Shown here one piece after another: positions 8,739 through 20,906 of a stretch of DNA of 30,937 bases (positions within the stretch are counted from its first letter, which is position 1; each line of letters begins with the position of its first letter). The notes beneath the pieces were generated by a model. It made no database searches. It was not told where the DNA came from and saw nothing but the letters and a program-made list of their open reading frames with translations. The stretch lies in NCBI RefSeq assembly GCF_000003605.2, contig NW_003139322.1:135110-166046 (forward strand), in the 5' to 3' direction. Position numbers and translations under genes: made by a program. The DNA is from Saccoglossus kowalevskii. Lineage: Eukaryota; Hemichordata; Enteropneusta; Harrimaniidae.

Positions 8739-11700
8739 GTTACATAATATGACTTTGAAATACACACGTAATTCACAGCTTTAGTAACACATCTTGTACT
8801 ACCGCACATCAAAATCGTGCTATATAGTTTTATTTACTTCAGCCTTATTAGTCATTTAATTGTGGTAATTGTCTAAAATGACAACTGAATGTTTACAATT
8901 ACAAATATTCGCCAACGAACACCATCCAGAGGAATCACGAACATCTGATAACAAAAAATTCACTCCGCTACACACCTTAGTTACAATTTGCAATAGAAAA
9001 GTCGCAAATGTTCCGTGCTGTAGTCGCTACATCGTTAACTGTTGACTCCGGCATATGCTACGAAGTGTAACTAATTGAATTCATTTGCTAATAGAAATCG
9101 GACTGCGCTATCCAAATAAAAATTTTCAATTGTATACGCCTGTCAGACAACATCACCTATTATCCGTTATCGTACAACAGTTACATTGTCTCATACTTTA
9201 ATAATACATTGAATGTGTAATTTATAAGCTTCAAGCTAAATTTCACAGAACACGCACAATAGAGTGTTTCAGTTGTAATTACATTCAGGCACGAAGACAT
9301 TACGTTATAGATGAATTATATCATTTCAGTTGTGAATGACAGAATCATGAAATAAATGTGATTGTTTATCGTAACAGTTATGTGTTTCTCCCAGTGTTGT
9401 TATACTATTGTCATATCACTCGTACAGACATCCATCATATGCGTTGTCAGAATTCCCACGAGTGACGCTTGGAACAGTTTCAAGCGTATCTTCACATTGC
9501 TATCAACAAGCATGGTTTCTAAAACAATACCAGTGTCGTCTTTAGCAGGTTTGTGGTATATAGGCAGCTGACAGTGTATGGCACCAAGTGTATTATTATA
9601 ATTATCATTGCTTCTTTTCTTCAATACCTATATAATCTTGCGATCACAAAGAGCATGGAATATATTTGAGCACTTTTATTTTGATTCGGGGATTATATCT
9701 GACAATCAATTGGCAAGTATGAAAAACACATTTATTTCGGAATATTCTCCCAATTCAAATGCTAAGAAGATACTCTGCTTTATTTGTGTTTTATTAGCTA
9801 TACAGCTATTTTTACCGTCCCATGAGTCTTTGCGGGGTTTCTTTAATGAATAGCCGGGTTACTGCCGTGAATACCTAAGATAATCAAATTTGTTCAAAAC
9901 GTTTGAATTTACAGTAATTTGTTTGCTGGCATAAATTTAAAGTACAAGTAGTACCATTATCGTAGGCGAGCCAGTGTCAAATGAGAGATTACAAATTAAG
10001 CTAATCGCTGTAGAATTCTATATATTATCTGCAGTCGCGTGTCAAATTGTTTACTGCCGTCATTTGAAATTTAAAATACCTTGACAGATACTTGATAATT
10101 TTTTTTCAAAACGATACACGTTCATTTCGAATACATTGGCATGGACAGAAGGTTTTGCCGAGTTGGATGGAATGGATGGAAGCGCGGTAATACATTTCTT
10201 GGAACGTATTAGCGATGCATTGTATATTACATGACTGTAAACCACGACGTTGAGACTTCCTTTTACATCAACAGTTCACAGTGTATCACGATTTACCCAA
10301 AACGGCGGCTAGAAACGAATCCCGCAATTTAGGACACATTTTCTACCAAATACCACCGATTAAAATAAGCTAGGGATACTTAGTACATTTCTCTGGAAAC
10401 TTCAGTCAGTGGACCCTCTGTAATTTGCGGTTACAATGTATATACATAAATAAATAAATGTAGAAAAGTTATTGAATACCTAAACCACATTTATATCAAA
10501 AAAAGTGAACCCCAAATGACACGCCGATCAATCAACGTAGGTCTTGTTAGACAAAGTTGCATGTCACGTGCTAAGAAACTGTCCACATAATTCACAGAAC
10601 CACTGTAATCCCTTCTAACTGCCATATTTTTTTTAGACACATTCGTCGCAAGTACAAGTCATTATTGCAGGTACTCCCGTCGTATTAGAATTCTGCTGAA
10701 TGATTTGAAAGGAGATAAACCGTAAGTACACTAGTTTTTTGATTAAAAGCGATATGCTTGGACGGTAAACCGTCATCATTTTCAATTCTCATTCTCGTCT
10801 TCCAATGTGTTTCACAGTTAGGAAAAATGAAAAGGTAAAAGGGTAAATACTAGTCATTAGTCTTAGGCTAACATTCAGGTTTTCCTTGGTATACATATAA
10901 TCGAATACATACACTTTTCAATTTATTTAGTTATAATACACAATAACTGAGCGTACTCCCGTTTCGTTGAATGGTTTACAGGGGTAATATGCCCAAAGCC
11001 TAGATTACTGTTATATTAGTGTTTAGTGTGCTTTAGAAAGCAAAACATCATCAAAGTAAATTATTCTTCTAGCATTTGCACGTGTCCAACATCCTGTATT
11101 CTCAATCTTGATGTGATACTATGTCGCGTTGTCGTAAAAGACATTTTCCTTCTGAAATCATTAATGGTAATACCTAGCCGAAGTCGAAAGTTGGGGGGGG
11201 GGGTAGTTTTTGTTTTGATGTGCAAGCATCAATTCATGTATTTGAGTACGGGATTGTTTTTTAATGATAATAAGAACATTCGCGAAGCGCCGTAGGCATA
11301 ATTATGGCTGTTCCAATTCAGGCGGTTTTCAAGGAGATATTGGCCAATGCTCCAGTAAGCATTATAAATGTGGTATACAATCATAGTTTATAGTCGCTAA
11401 AATGTATGTGTTTTCGAAATATATAGATTTACTTGATTTTTCGTCAGAATTCTTTGTATGACAAATAGGTATCTATATTCAGATGCCATCCTTTTTGAAA
11501 TTATATTATGTTTTAAATTATTATATATTCATGAATTCTCTTTTACATATTATTTGACTTACATTTGATTGTGACAATAAACATTACGATGATTTCTTGT
11601 TGAATAATCTGCTCAATTCACCATTTTTGCAATCTTCGAATAATCGTTTAGTATTTACTAGCATAACCGCGGTACTGTAGTGAATATAGTTTTTTTCAGA

Positions 11701-14700
11701 ACGTAGAACTACTATAATTTCGTATAGTGGGTTTCGTCAAAGGTGAAATGGACAACACAAAGTTTGAATTTTAGAAAAAGATGTAACATTCAATCGATCA
11801 TTGACAACTCTGAACAGGAAGACTGAGTATAGGGCACAAGATTAGTAACACCTGAGCGCACTCTGAAAAAGGCATGTCGACATTCACTGAGTTTTTTCTA
11901 CATTTGGTGGAATATGTGGTTGGACACGGCTTCTTCAAATATAGGAGTTACTGATATACGACCGTGAGAAGACCGGATCTAAATATAGAAACAATATCAC
12001 CCCCATTTAAATAGGGGTAGAAAAACACCTAACTACAACGAGTTGTTGAAAACTATTGCAGCTTCCCTTTAAATACATAACTATTGGTATTCAGTCAGGT
12101 CCCAGTGCTTAATTAATGGTCAATTTGCTTAAAACATCGACCACTTTATCAATACTAGGAACAATACAATGTAAACAATCGTTCAAACATTTGTTACAAA
12201 CAGGTTAGACGTCACAGTTATTTCAGGTAAAACTGACTTTAAATAGTCATTATACAGATAAGGCATCTCAGATGGCATATCATCGCAAGTCCTAATACGT
12301 GTATGTTACGTAGAAGGGTAATCGATGTTCTTCGTGAATTGCCATTAGTTTTCGACTAATAGTTTCTTTAGTGTGCTAAGTAATATTTTACGGTATGGAA
12401 ATATCTGGTCAACCAGAAAAACACGATATACACGACTACCTACATGTATAATGAAATCGGAATCTTAGAAACTGTTTAAGTAAATTAGATAAATGTAAAA
12501 TACATATAAATGTATTTTGACTTACCTGCTAAAATATGCTAGGAAATACAATGCACATTTCAAACAGACATCACATATAATATGAGAATGCAACGTAAGG
12601 TAAGCAACGTTCAAATAAAAATGTCTCCTAACACGCCGTTAGTTAATATATGTGCACATTATATGGCAGACATCCGACTGTCATGGTAACCGCCAATCAA
12701 CTTGCACAACCTGGTAACCAATCGGACGAGGCTTAGATACGTCAAGCCAGGCAATTTGAGGAGTATTGGGGTATTTTAACAGTATATCATAAAGCCTCCA
12801 GGAATGAATATATTGAAGATAAATATAACATACTTATAAACGTAGTAGCACGAATCAATGTCATCGAAGCGTCCAATTCACCAGTTTCCAATTGTTGATT
12901 ATTTTCATTTCATGTTGTCTGAATTGAACTATTATTGAATATTACTGTTGTCAATATAACACGACATGAAGCATAATTGCATTTGCTACATACGGTTTAT
13001 ATACTGTGCTGCTGGATATTCAGCAAATGTGCACATCCGGTGGACGGGCGGGATGCCTAATTTACTTCAAAGTCTTAATTCTCTAGACACAAAATCAGGT
13101 AGCCAAATATAAGACGATAAATGATATTTGATAACTATACGTCAAATTTATATATCATAGAGGTTCTAAGTGGCAATTATAATCACAGAACAAATAAAAG
13201 GCATTGGGAGCGGCGGAATTACTGGATAAAGAAAAAGACGAGGAATCGTAACGGCGTATGTCTATTATGTTCCCTTGTTACCGGTTGTAAATCAAGAAAG
13301 CTTGTTTACTAGTACACATTAGTTTATTTCGTGTTTCGTTGTCGTTCTTATCATTGTATTGCATTGTGCTACCTACAGCAATGGTCAGCTTTATGTCAAT
13401 ATTACGAGTCCGCAAAATTTCACAGATACTCATATTAGTAACTATACATATTCCAGATTCCAGAATAAAATGAACATTTAAACACTCGATTAGTTTTCGT
13501 CAATCTCTGTCATTAAGTGCATATTAGCGATGATATCAAATAACCACTTTACATGCATCAATGTAGAAACAAATAAACAGGTTAAACAATAACAACCCTC
13601 ATCAATTCGGGTGCAAATACGCTACGATCGATGTTACTGAACTAAACTGAACGAATAAGATCACAGGATCGGTTAGGCATATATAATTACTTCCATTATC
13701 GCAAATACAGTCTTTGTAGAGCTTATAGGCGAGGAGACATCGATGTACTATAAATGCTGTATACTTTAGTACTAAAAGGTTAATACACATTGCTGCTATT
13801 TCATGCTTACTGTGATATTAAATGGCTATAGTCTACGTGAATTAATTTATCATTACATGTTTCTAATTCCAGTCCATGTACTTATCTATAAGATTCAATA
13901 TATACAGATTGTTAACTTCCAATACCCAATGAAGTTAATGCATTGTATTAAAGTGGGGTATGCCGTCACAACATATGATAATATCTCTCATCAAAGTTCG
14001 TCGTTTTGTTATATATATACGGGTCGCAAGTACTTTTTCTAATTGAAATTATCTAAGAATTCACAATTGAATCATTTGCTTAGCAACGTATCGTAACGCA
14101 ACGTAATTCGCAATGATAAAATATTGCAGAATCAGTCAAAGAATGTGTTCGTGCAAAAAGCTGTTCGTGTAAGGTTTTACGAGTGATCAAATACATTATT
14201 GTTGAGTATGCGTGGAGAATACGCGAATTTGGGCTGGGAAAATATATTATTGAAGAATGGATTAAAATTTTGTGCATTTAGATAAAATATTCTTGCATGT
14301 CGATAATTAAATCATGAACGCACTTAGTGTAATTTGGTTTTGGTTACAACTGCACACCCGAGAGTCATTACTTGAAGTTGTGCTCGTAATAAATAAATAT
14401 TTATGTAAGAACAATATTAACATTGAAATATTCAAATGAATGGTCGTTTCATTATATTCCACCAAGGCAAAATTAATGGGTTAAGTTTACTCAGTTCGTG
14501 CGTGTTTTTGTGATACACGGTCCATTTTGCTAGTGCAGACCTCAATAATTATTCATAAGGTTTCAGTGATGCTAATCTTTCGGAAGGGTAAAATCTTTAC
14601 TTACATGCATTGTAACATTGAGCAGAAGCTGATCGAATAAAAAACGTTTGATAAAGGAATTGATGTTTCACGTGCAGTGGGCAAGGGAGAAGTGGAAAAT

Positions 14701-15026
14701 TAAAAAAAGAAAAGTTGCAATTTCACAGTGAGAGGACACTTTTTGAAAGAAAAGTAGAAAGAGGGTACAACCGAACAGCTTTTGAGCACTTTAATTCACT
14801 TCGAGTACGATAATATTGGACAGGATAAATCCATAAACAATATCCAATAATTTGAGTGCAAATGTGTACATTCGCTCGTTGAATATTTTTGAAAATGGCC
14901 GGCTTCATAAAATTTCATATTTTTTTTACGTATTTTATTCGTGCGTCAAATCCTTGTAGAATTTCACTCTCTAAGAATCACTAAAGAAACCTAAATATTC
15001 TTCATTAACAGTGCTGTATATGCCAC

Positions 15027-15054
15027 TAGTTAATAACTAAACAGTTATTAACTA
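15027..15054. repeat. Perfect 12-bp inverted repeat with 4-base loop
   Basis: TAGTTAATAACT and AGTTATTAACTA are exact reverse complements separated by AAAC. No T-run or gene context points to a terminator. It could be a cruciform-prone site or the remains of a small palindromic element. Confidence 0.85.
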
Positions 15055-16451
15055 ATACGGGTAATGAGTTTTATTTATTTTAAGCAGTCTGTTGTTACGT
15101 TACACAATATCAATTTCCCACGGCGTGAATTATTTATTATTTCTGTGGCACTCGGGTCGACTCGGTGGTCGAACTACAGTTATGTAATCGAAGCGACGAC
15201 TCTTTCGTCGTCATATGTTTTATAGTAGAATGCCATGGAAACCCTTTGGGGCAATCTGACAAAACTAACTTCATCAAATAAAATCCGATTGTATTTTTAA
15301 GACGTTTTAATCTACAAATACAACAAATCAATTTAAAAAATGTGAACTGAATTTACATCCATACCGCTATCTTCTGAGTGAATCCGATACTATTTGTTTT
15401 CGGAAATATATATCACAGGGCAATCTCCATCGACCTAGTTTGACTTTATACAAAGAAAATAGATATTTCCAGACTGTTATTATCTATTCATCGAACTACT
15501 TTTCGCACAAATAAAATACTAAACTATACATGAAAATGACGATTTTGAGTAATTTACTATTGGTTACTATGGTAAAATAGTACCAACAAAGTAAAAATCT
15601 TGTTCTGTTGCATATATTTTAAAAAAGTCATATTTAATTATTATGGTTGTAATGAAGTTTTATGAAAATCTGTGATAAAGCTTTAACGTGGATTCCTATG
15701 GAAAATGCTCGAAAAAGTCCATTCCTAAGAACATATGCAAAACAATTTGTGTTATACATCGTTTCTGTGAGTCAAATCCTGTACATGTGATATCGCACAT
15801 TTCGTTATCTCCTTCAGAAATAGAGAGCCACTAGATGCAGGCAAGTCATACACGGGTCATCTTGGAACACAAATGAGGAACCGTAATAATATGTTAATTT
15901 TAAAGTAAGAAATGCAATTGTGTTGATCGTGAACTATCATAACGTCCACCAGGATAATTTAATTATTCTAATAAGGGGTAAATTGGTCTAAAAATAAAAT
16001 AAAACAATTAATGCCATTCGCAGTTTGAATCTACCTCTGCAATTAATGGAATGTTTGGGAGAGTGTATACAAAGTTGTAAATCAACGTTTCAAATGATGC
16101 GGTAGGTTTGTGCTGTTCAATTGTCTACTTCCGCGGACTGCCGTGTTTTCTGATTGATTATTCATTCGCATTGAGGTCGTCAAATCAGGTTCGGATTTTT
16201 ACTGTATAACAATGGGAGGATGTAGATAATGACACACAAATTGAAATGCCTGTATAGTCATTGGCTGAGTTTCTATATCTTAAAACGAGAACAGCGAGAC
16301 AATCAGAACAGGAATTCACTTTTATTATTCAAACAAATATACTAATAAACAATGTATTGAGTAGATTAACTATACATGATGCATCAACATGTTAGTAAGA
16401 TCAGTCCACAATTATCGTGGTACAATTCGTTATTTACAATGCAATTCCTGG

Positions 16452-16508
16452 TTACCTGTAACAACAACCGTGCCTTTTCCTTTTCTATTTGTTGTCAGTT
16501 ACAGGTAA
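16452..16508. repeat. Inverted repeat, 11-bp arms
   Basis: TTACCTGTAAC (16452-16462) and GTTACAGGTAA (16498-16508) are exact reverse complements. Further pairing of AACAA with TTGTT occurs just inside after a small bulge. The spacer is 35 bases and pyrimidine-rich. Confidence 0.75.
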
Positions 16509-18649
16509 TGAAGACACTAAATACACTGTCGCCGTGATTTTGTTCTACGCGAGTAAGTGCCAACAGTAATTACAATACATTGATGCGAATTATGAATAAG
16601 CGCAATTTACAGATGAAAACTGTAATACGCGTCCATCAATCTTTGTCAAGTCGATATCCGTATTTAGTTCAAGTTCACACATGTCAAACAACCTACTCAT
16701 TCAATAATTTGTTCACAATTAAAGCGTGCCTATGTAACCCGACGCTAATAAAAGATGTGTTTTTCACCGCTATTAAACAATGCAATCTAACAATTATTGA
16801 TCGTGGAGAATTGATACTAATGTAATGTATACCAAACACAATATTAATGAATACATGAGTAAACAATGAATGTTGCTGATCAACAATGGATGTGACCGTG
16901 ATCTATTTAAAAAGGTTTCTCTGAACTGACAGTGTATTGATTATCATATTTAACAGTCATAACAAATAACAAATTGCTGATATCATTTTAAAACAAGCAT
17001 CGTTTGATATTGTCATTAAGGTATACGTATTTCTCTGTATCAAACATTTTGGTCGGCGTTTTCTGTTGTATTACTTTTACGCATGGAACGACTAATCCAC
17101 CCACTCACGCATGTTAGCAACATGCTTGCTGTAGTTATTATTGTCCTAATAAAACTGCATTCAACTAATTTTCGAAAACTTAAATAGGGGAAATATATAA
17201 AAAGACACATTCGAGAACGACAAAATGTTACTGGGAAAAAGTTTCAAGACAACTCATTTATATAAATGATGGCGTACATACATACTCGGACCATCTATTA
17301 TTTGACCACTTATTAGGTCAGACCAGCTATGCTATGTAAAATCACATGGAGGCATTTAATGTCTGAATATGAGTTTGGTTTACTCTCTGGATTACGATGC
17401 CGGTTCACTGGAACAATATCAGTAGGAAACGGAAAAATGTCAGAATAAGGGCAAATGTCGGACAAATGCCTACTTGTATTACTATTTTCGGGTCAAAATA
17501 ATCCGAGTCGGTTTAAAGATGATCTTATTTAATTTTATTTTAATTAAGTAGTCGCATATTGCAATGGGGAAGTTGTTCAGAAAGATGGAAATGATATATA
17601 GGAAAGCGGGATTTAAATTGGACAGCAAAGTATCTAACAAATTATACATCTTATATCAGCAATTGTATACATGACTATTTGCACACATAGTCTACGTAAA
17701 CATACATGAATTCACTCATTGCTGTTAGGCTGTTAAATATAATCTTATCGGTCCGTCAGTTTAGTTTTTGCACTTCCACATGCGTGCATGATAAAATAGG
17801 GAAGATTCCTGTATTCCATTGATGACAACACAACTTTTGTACACTAGTATTTTTTCTCCACCGACAGATACTTATTGAAATGTGTGATGTAGATACAGTA
17901 AACAGTTTTGAGCCTTCAGATAATCAATGCAGCAACTCGAAAATGACATTTGTTTCTACGCATTTGTAATCATAAAACCAGTTGAAGTCGGTTAGCAAAA
18001 ACAACGCTGTTGATACTGATAAAAATAACATTTATTAGCATTGAAAGGGTCTAAAAACAATAAATATCAACAGAAAAACACTATAAAAGCACTCATACAT
18101 TTTCTCTTTTTTAAATTTCTATAGGCAGATGATTTCTTGGTACATTAGTTTCTTATCTCAGTTCCAAATCCGTGTGTATTGCCGATAAAATATCTCCGAA
18201 GAGCATATTAAATTAGAAATGTGCTCCCATAAGAAAAAGCTATCTATAACGACAACCTTTCACTGCTGTATTTGTCAGTGCTGAGAAGAATTTTCTTGTA
18301 AAAAAAATTGCATGCACGTATGTGCGATTCAAATGACATTACACGAGAAGCTCACACAGAGGCGGGTTAAAATCAAGAATTATATCAGATGCAAATGACA
18401 AATTAGCAGTTCGCGACAAAAACTAGAAACACGCAAAACTGTGAATGGAGGAATCACACGCGATGTAGTGAATGTGGACAATGCGGTCAAAGTTGAAAGC
18501 AAGCAAATTAAGAATTTGTTTTACTAGTACGACCTGTTTCCACATCACAGGTGCAGGAGACCTGCGAATAGCTAAAATAAAGGCACAACTGAAGAAAAAA
18601 ATACAGGTTGCAATCTTAACAAGAAATATATCACACGATATAAAAGTTC

Positions 18650-20585
18650 TGTAGAAAACTAACATATATCATATTAATATGGCGACAATCTTGAATTTAT
18701 GCAAAAAAGATGTGTTAATGCAAATACAGAATGTTAAATTGATGACATGTTTGGTTCAAGACATTCCAGTAGGTTTCATCAAGAATGTTTTTTATATCAC
18801 TGAAAAATGTTGAGTAGAGTTGGAGATATGGCATGTTATGATATTAAAGCAGCCGTTTTGATTTAGGCAAATTAGCAAATTTCCGAAGAATGACACCTTG
18901 TTATCACGCTGTTTTTTCAGTGACAAAAACAAATTGTATAAACTCAATATCCAAGTTGCACACCTCGGCTGATGGACTAACATGTGTAAGAGACTAACTA
19001 TATCCAAATAGTGACTGTAATTGGCTACTGATGATATGAACAAAAAAGAACTGTTTTAGACAGTTTCATTGTTTAATGACCAATTACTTTCCCTACCCAC
19101 ACAACTCCCTAGGTACAATTTTGTGATCCATGATGCTCTGCATTGCTAGGCAACCAAGAGCTGTTCCATTAATGATCTCTAATGATGGCTAGAATTGTGA
19201 TTATACCCGTATTTCCAGAGTTAGGAAATATCTAAATATAGCAAGTAATTGGCAGTGACTCCTACACACAGAAACTGGCTAGAGCTGTTTCTTCAAGTTT
19301 GTAATACACTTGATCCATAACTAAGTCAGTAAACTAGTTTTGAAATGATACTGGTGTGATGATAGGAAATATATTGTATTGATGATAAGTTTATCAAATA
19401 CGTATACGAAAATAGAACACACAATGTGATGTCAAGTGTCTGTGTCTCATACCAGCAAAGGGTACAACCAGTCATTTATTGTGTAGACAGGACACATTTT
19501 GTAACATAAAAGGTATAATATTTTCCTGATACTTAACATTTTTGCACTTTCCATAAAATATATCCATCTCCATACGTAAATTGTTATTTATGACAAGTCT
19601 TTTGACATTAATGACTTATAAGCAACCAGAAAATCGTCCTAAAAATGGGAATTGAGAAATCTCACAGTTGTCCCAGTATAAATGGTACATCATACAACGT
19701 CCATCATAAACATGAGGTATGTTATACAAGGCACCATGACCACATATAGGCAATTTACTACTCCTTTTATACCATACAATAACACTATTGTCATGAAAAT
19801 TAGATTTGCATAATATGAAAATTTAATTAGTTGAATTAGTTAAAAAGTTAAAATATACAAATGAACATTTATCATATACAGTTTTCACAACATTAATTAC
19901 CTTATTTATATTTACTCTAAAACATTATTTGCGTTTGATATTATGTACACTATTCATATTGGGTCTTATCAATTAATCAAAATTCTAACTCAAACAACTA
20001 TGTACAAGACCAAAGACACACAAGAGGCTGATAAATAATTTGTATGTAAATATGTATTCCAATATACATAAATGAGAGTATGAACGCAGTCGTACATTGG
20101 ATGTCAAATAAGTATATACAATGACCAATGTCACCAAAACTATTAAACCACAGATGATAGAAACGGGTTCTCCTTTATAAAATAACATTACAACATCACA
20201 TAATTCATGGCAACAATGTTGCATGTTGTGTTTCTGAATAACATTGTGGTAATTTATAAAGTTTATTGCTTGAATGTATCATATGTATGTATATAGCTGA
20301 TATGTAAATATAATTTCTGAATAAATAATAAATCAATAATCAAACACTATTCAACAACTGATCAATAAATGAGAATCACCAATAATCATCGAAAATTACA
20401 GCAGATGAAGTTAAGATAATGTTTGAATTGTAATCTAAAAATTCATTTAAAAATAGCCATCAGCAGATATATGATGAAATGCAGATAATATTTCTGTAAA
20501 TTGATCAGTAAATCATTTAAATTGTATCATACATGTGTTGCTGTCCTAATAATTAGATGTTTATTATGTTTTCCTTGACAGATTT
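18650..20585. other. CpG-poor flank downstream of MVP
   Basis: No convincing coding exon is seen on either strand. CpG is scarce (one in the 300 bases 19021-19320), as in the MVP introns and unlike the sequence left of 18,650. Candidate minus-strand AATAAA signals lie at 20262-20267 and 19475-19480 as well as nearer the gene. The stretch may therefore be an extended or alternative MVP 3' untranslated region, or part of a neighbouring transcribed unit. Confidence 0.45.
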
Positions 20586-20591
20586 TTTATT
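20560..20591 (-). promoter_or_regulatory. Candidate MVP polyadenylation signals
   Basis: Two AATAAA hexamers on the minus strand, at 20586-20591 and 20560-20565, lie about 200 bases beyond the MVP stop codon. They are the nearest canonical signals and would give a short 3' untranslated region. In AT-rich DNA the hexamer also occurs by chance. Confidence 0.5.
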
Positions 20592-20792
20592 ATTTTTACT
20601 CACTCAGTTTGGTGACAAATTCTCAAATTAATCAACAAATAATACACAGGTTATTTTGAAAAAAATGGCTCGCTATTTTTATAATGAATGGTTTGGTTCA
20701 ATGAATGCCCTGTGTTAGTGAAATGGTGCACCTGCCGGGATTAATATTTAGGACAACAAAGAAAAGTATCACTTCAAAGTTAGGCATACCAT

Positions 20793-20906
20793 TCAGTTGT
20801 TCAAACCATTTCCTACAAGTCCTTGGGCAACATTGAAAAGGTTAAGAGGACTATCACCACTCATTATTAAGGTAGATTCTATACCAAGTCCTTTCAGCAA
20901 ATCAAC
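20793..20906 (-). CDS. MVP: MVP terminal exon: cap-ring and stop
   Basis: 114 bases after the acceptor TTTTGATTGTAG, phase 0, encoding 37 residues and TGA. It contains [25 protein letters not shown] and ends G-N-G-L-N-N. It matches the cap-ring of vertebrate MVP (S-L-G-L-K-S-T-L-I-T; P-I-N-L-F-N-T-A). The short ending means the C-terminal tail that protrudes at the vault pole in mammals is essentially absent. Confidence 0.96.
   Translation of the reverse strand, partial: VDLLKGLGIESTLIMSGDSPLNLFNVAQGLVGNGLNN

Larger units (their letters stand above)
8739..18650. other. Gene-poor, CpG-retaining AT-rich sequence
   Basis: About 10 kb in which I recognise no protein domain, RNA gene or full transposon. 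Open frames are all short (under about 90 codons) and look random. The most coding-like stretch is on the minus strand at about 9400-9624. Local structures include an 11-base G run near 11,190, a perfect 12-bp hairpin at 15027-15054 and an inverted repeat at 16452-16508. CpG density is ordinary: a hand count of 14041-14280 gives 11 CpG in 240 bases. It may be intergenic, or introns of a gene whose exons are too short to see by eye. Confidence 0.6.

Noticed and set aside
9608..9853. Membrane-like plus-strand frame of 81 codons
   Set aside because: Hydrophobic residues follow from T-rich DNA; there is no conserved motif and no expression signal.
12680..12740. Promoter with CCAAT boxes or RFX sites (two GGTAACC words near CCAAT)
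   Set aside because: The half-sites do not form a full X-box and no downstream exon or start site is apparent.
16580..16825. 81-codon plus-strand frame
   Set aside because: The residue pattern looks random, no family is recognised, and no splice or polyadenylation context supports it.
18423..18665. Overlapping frames on both strands near the CpG boundary
   Set aside because: Each is short and low-complexity, neither shows a domain, and mutual overlap on opposite strands argues for chance.
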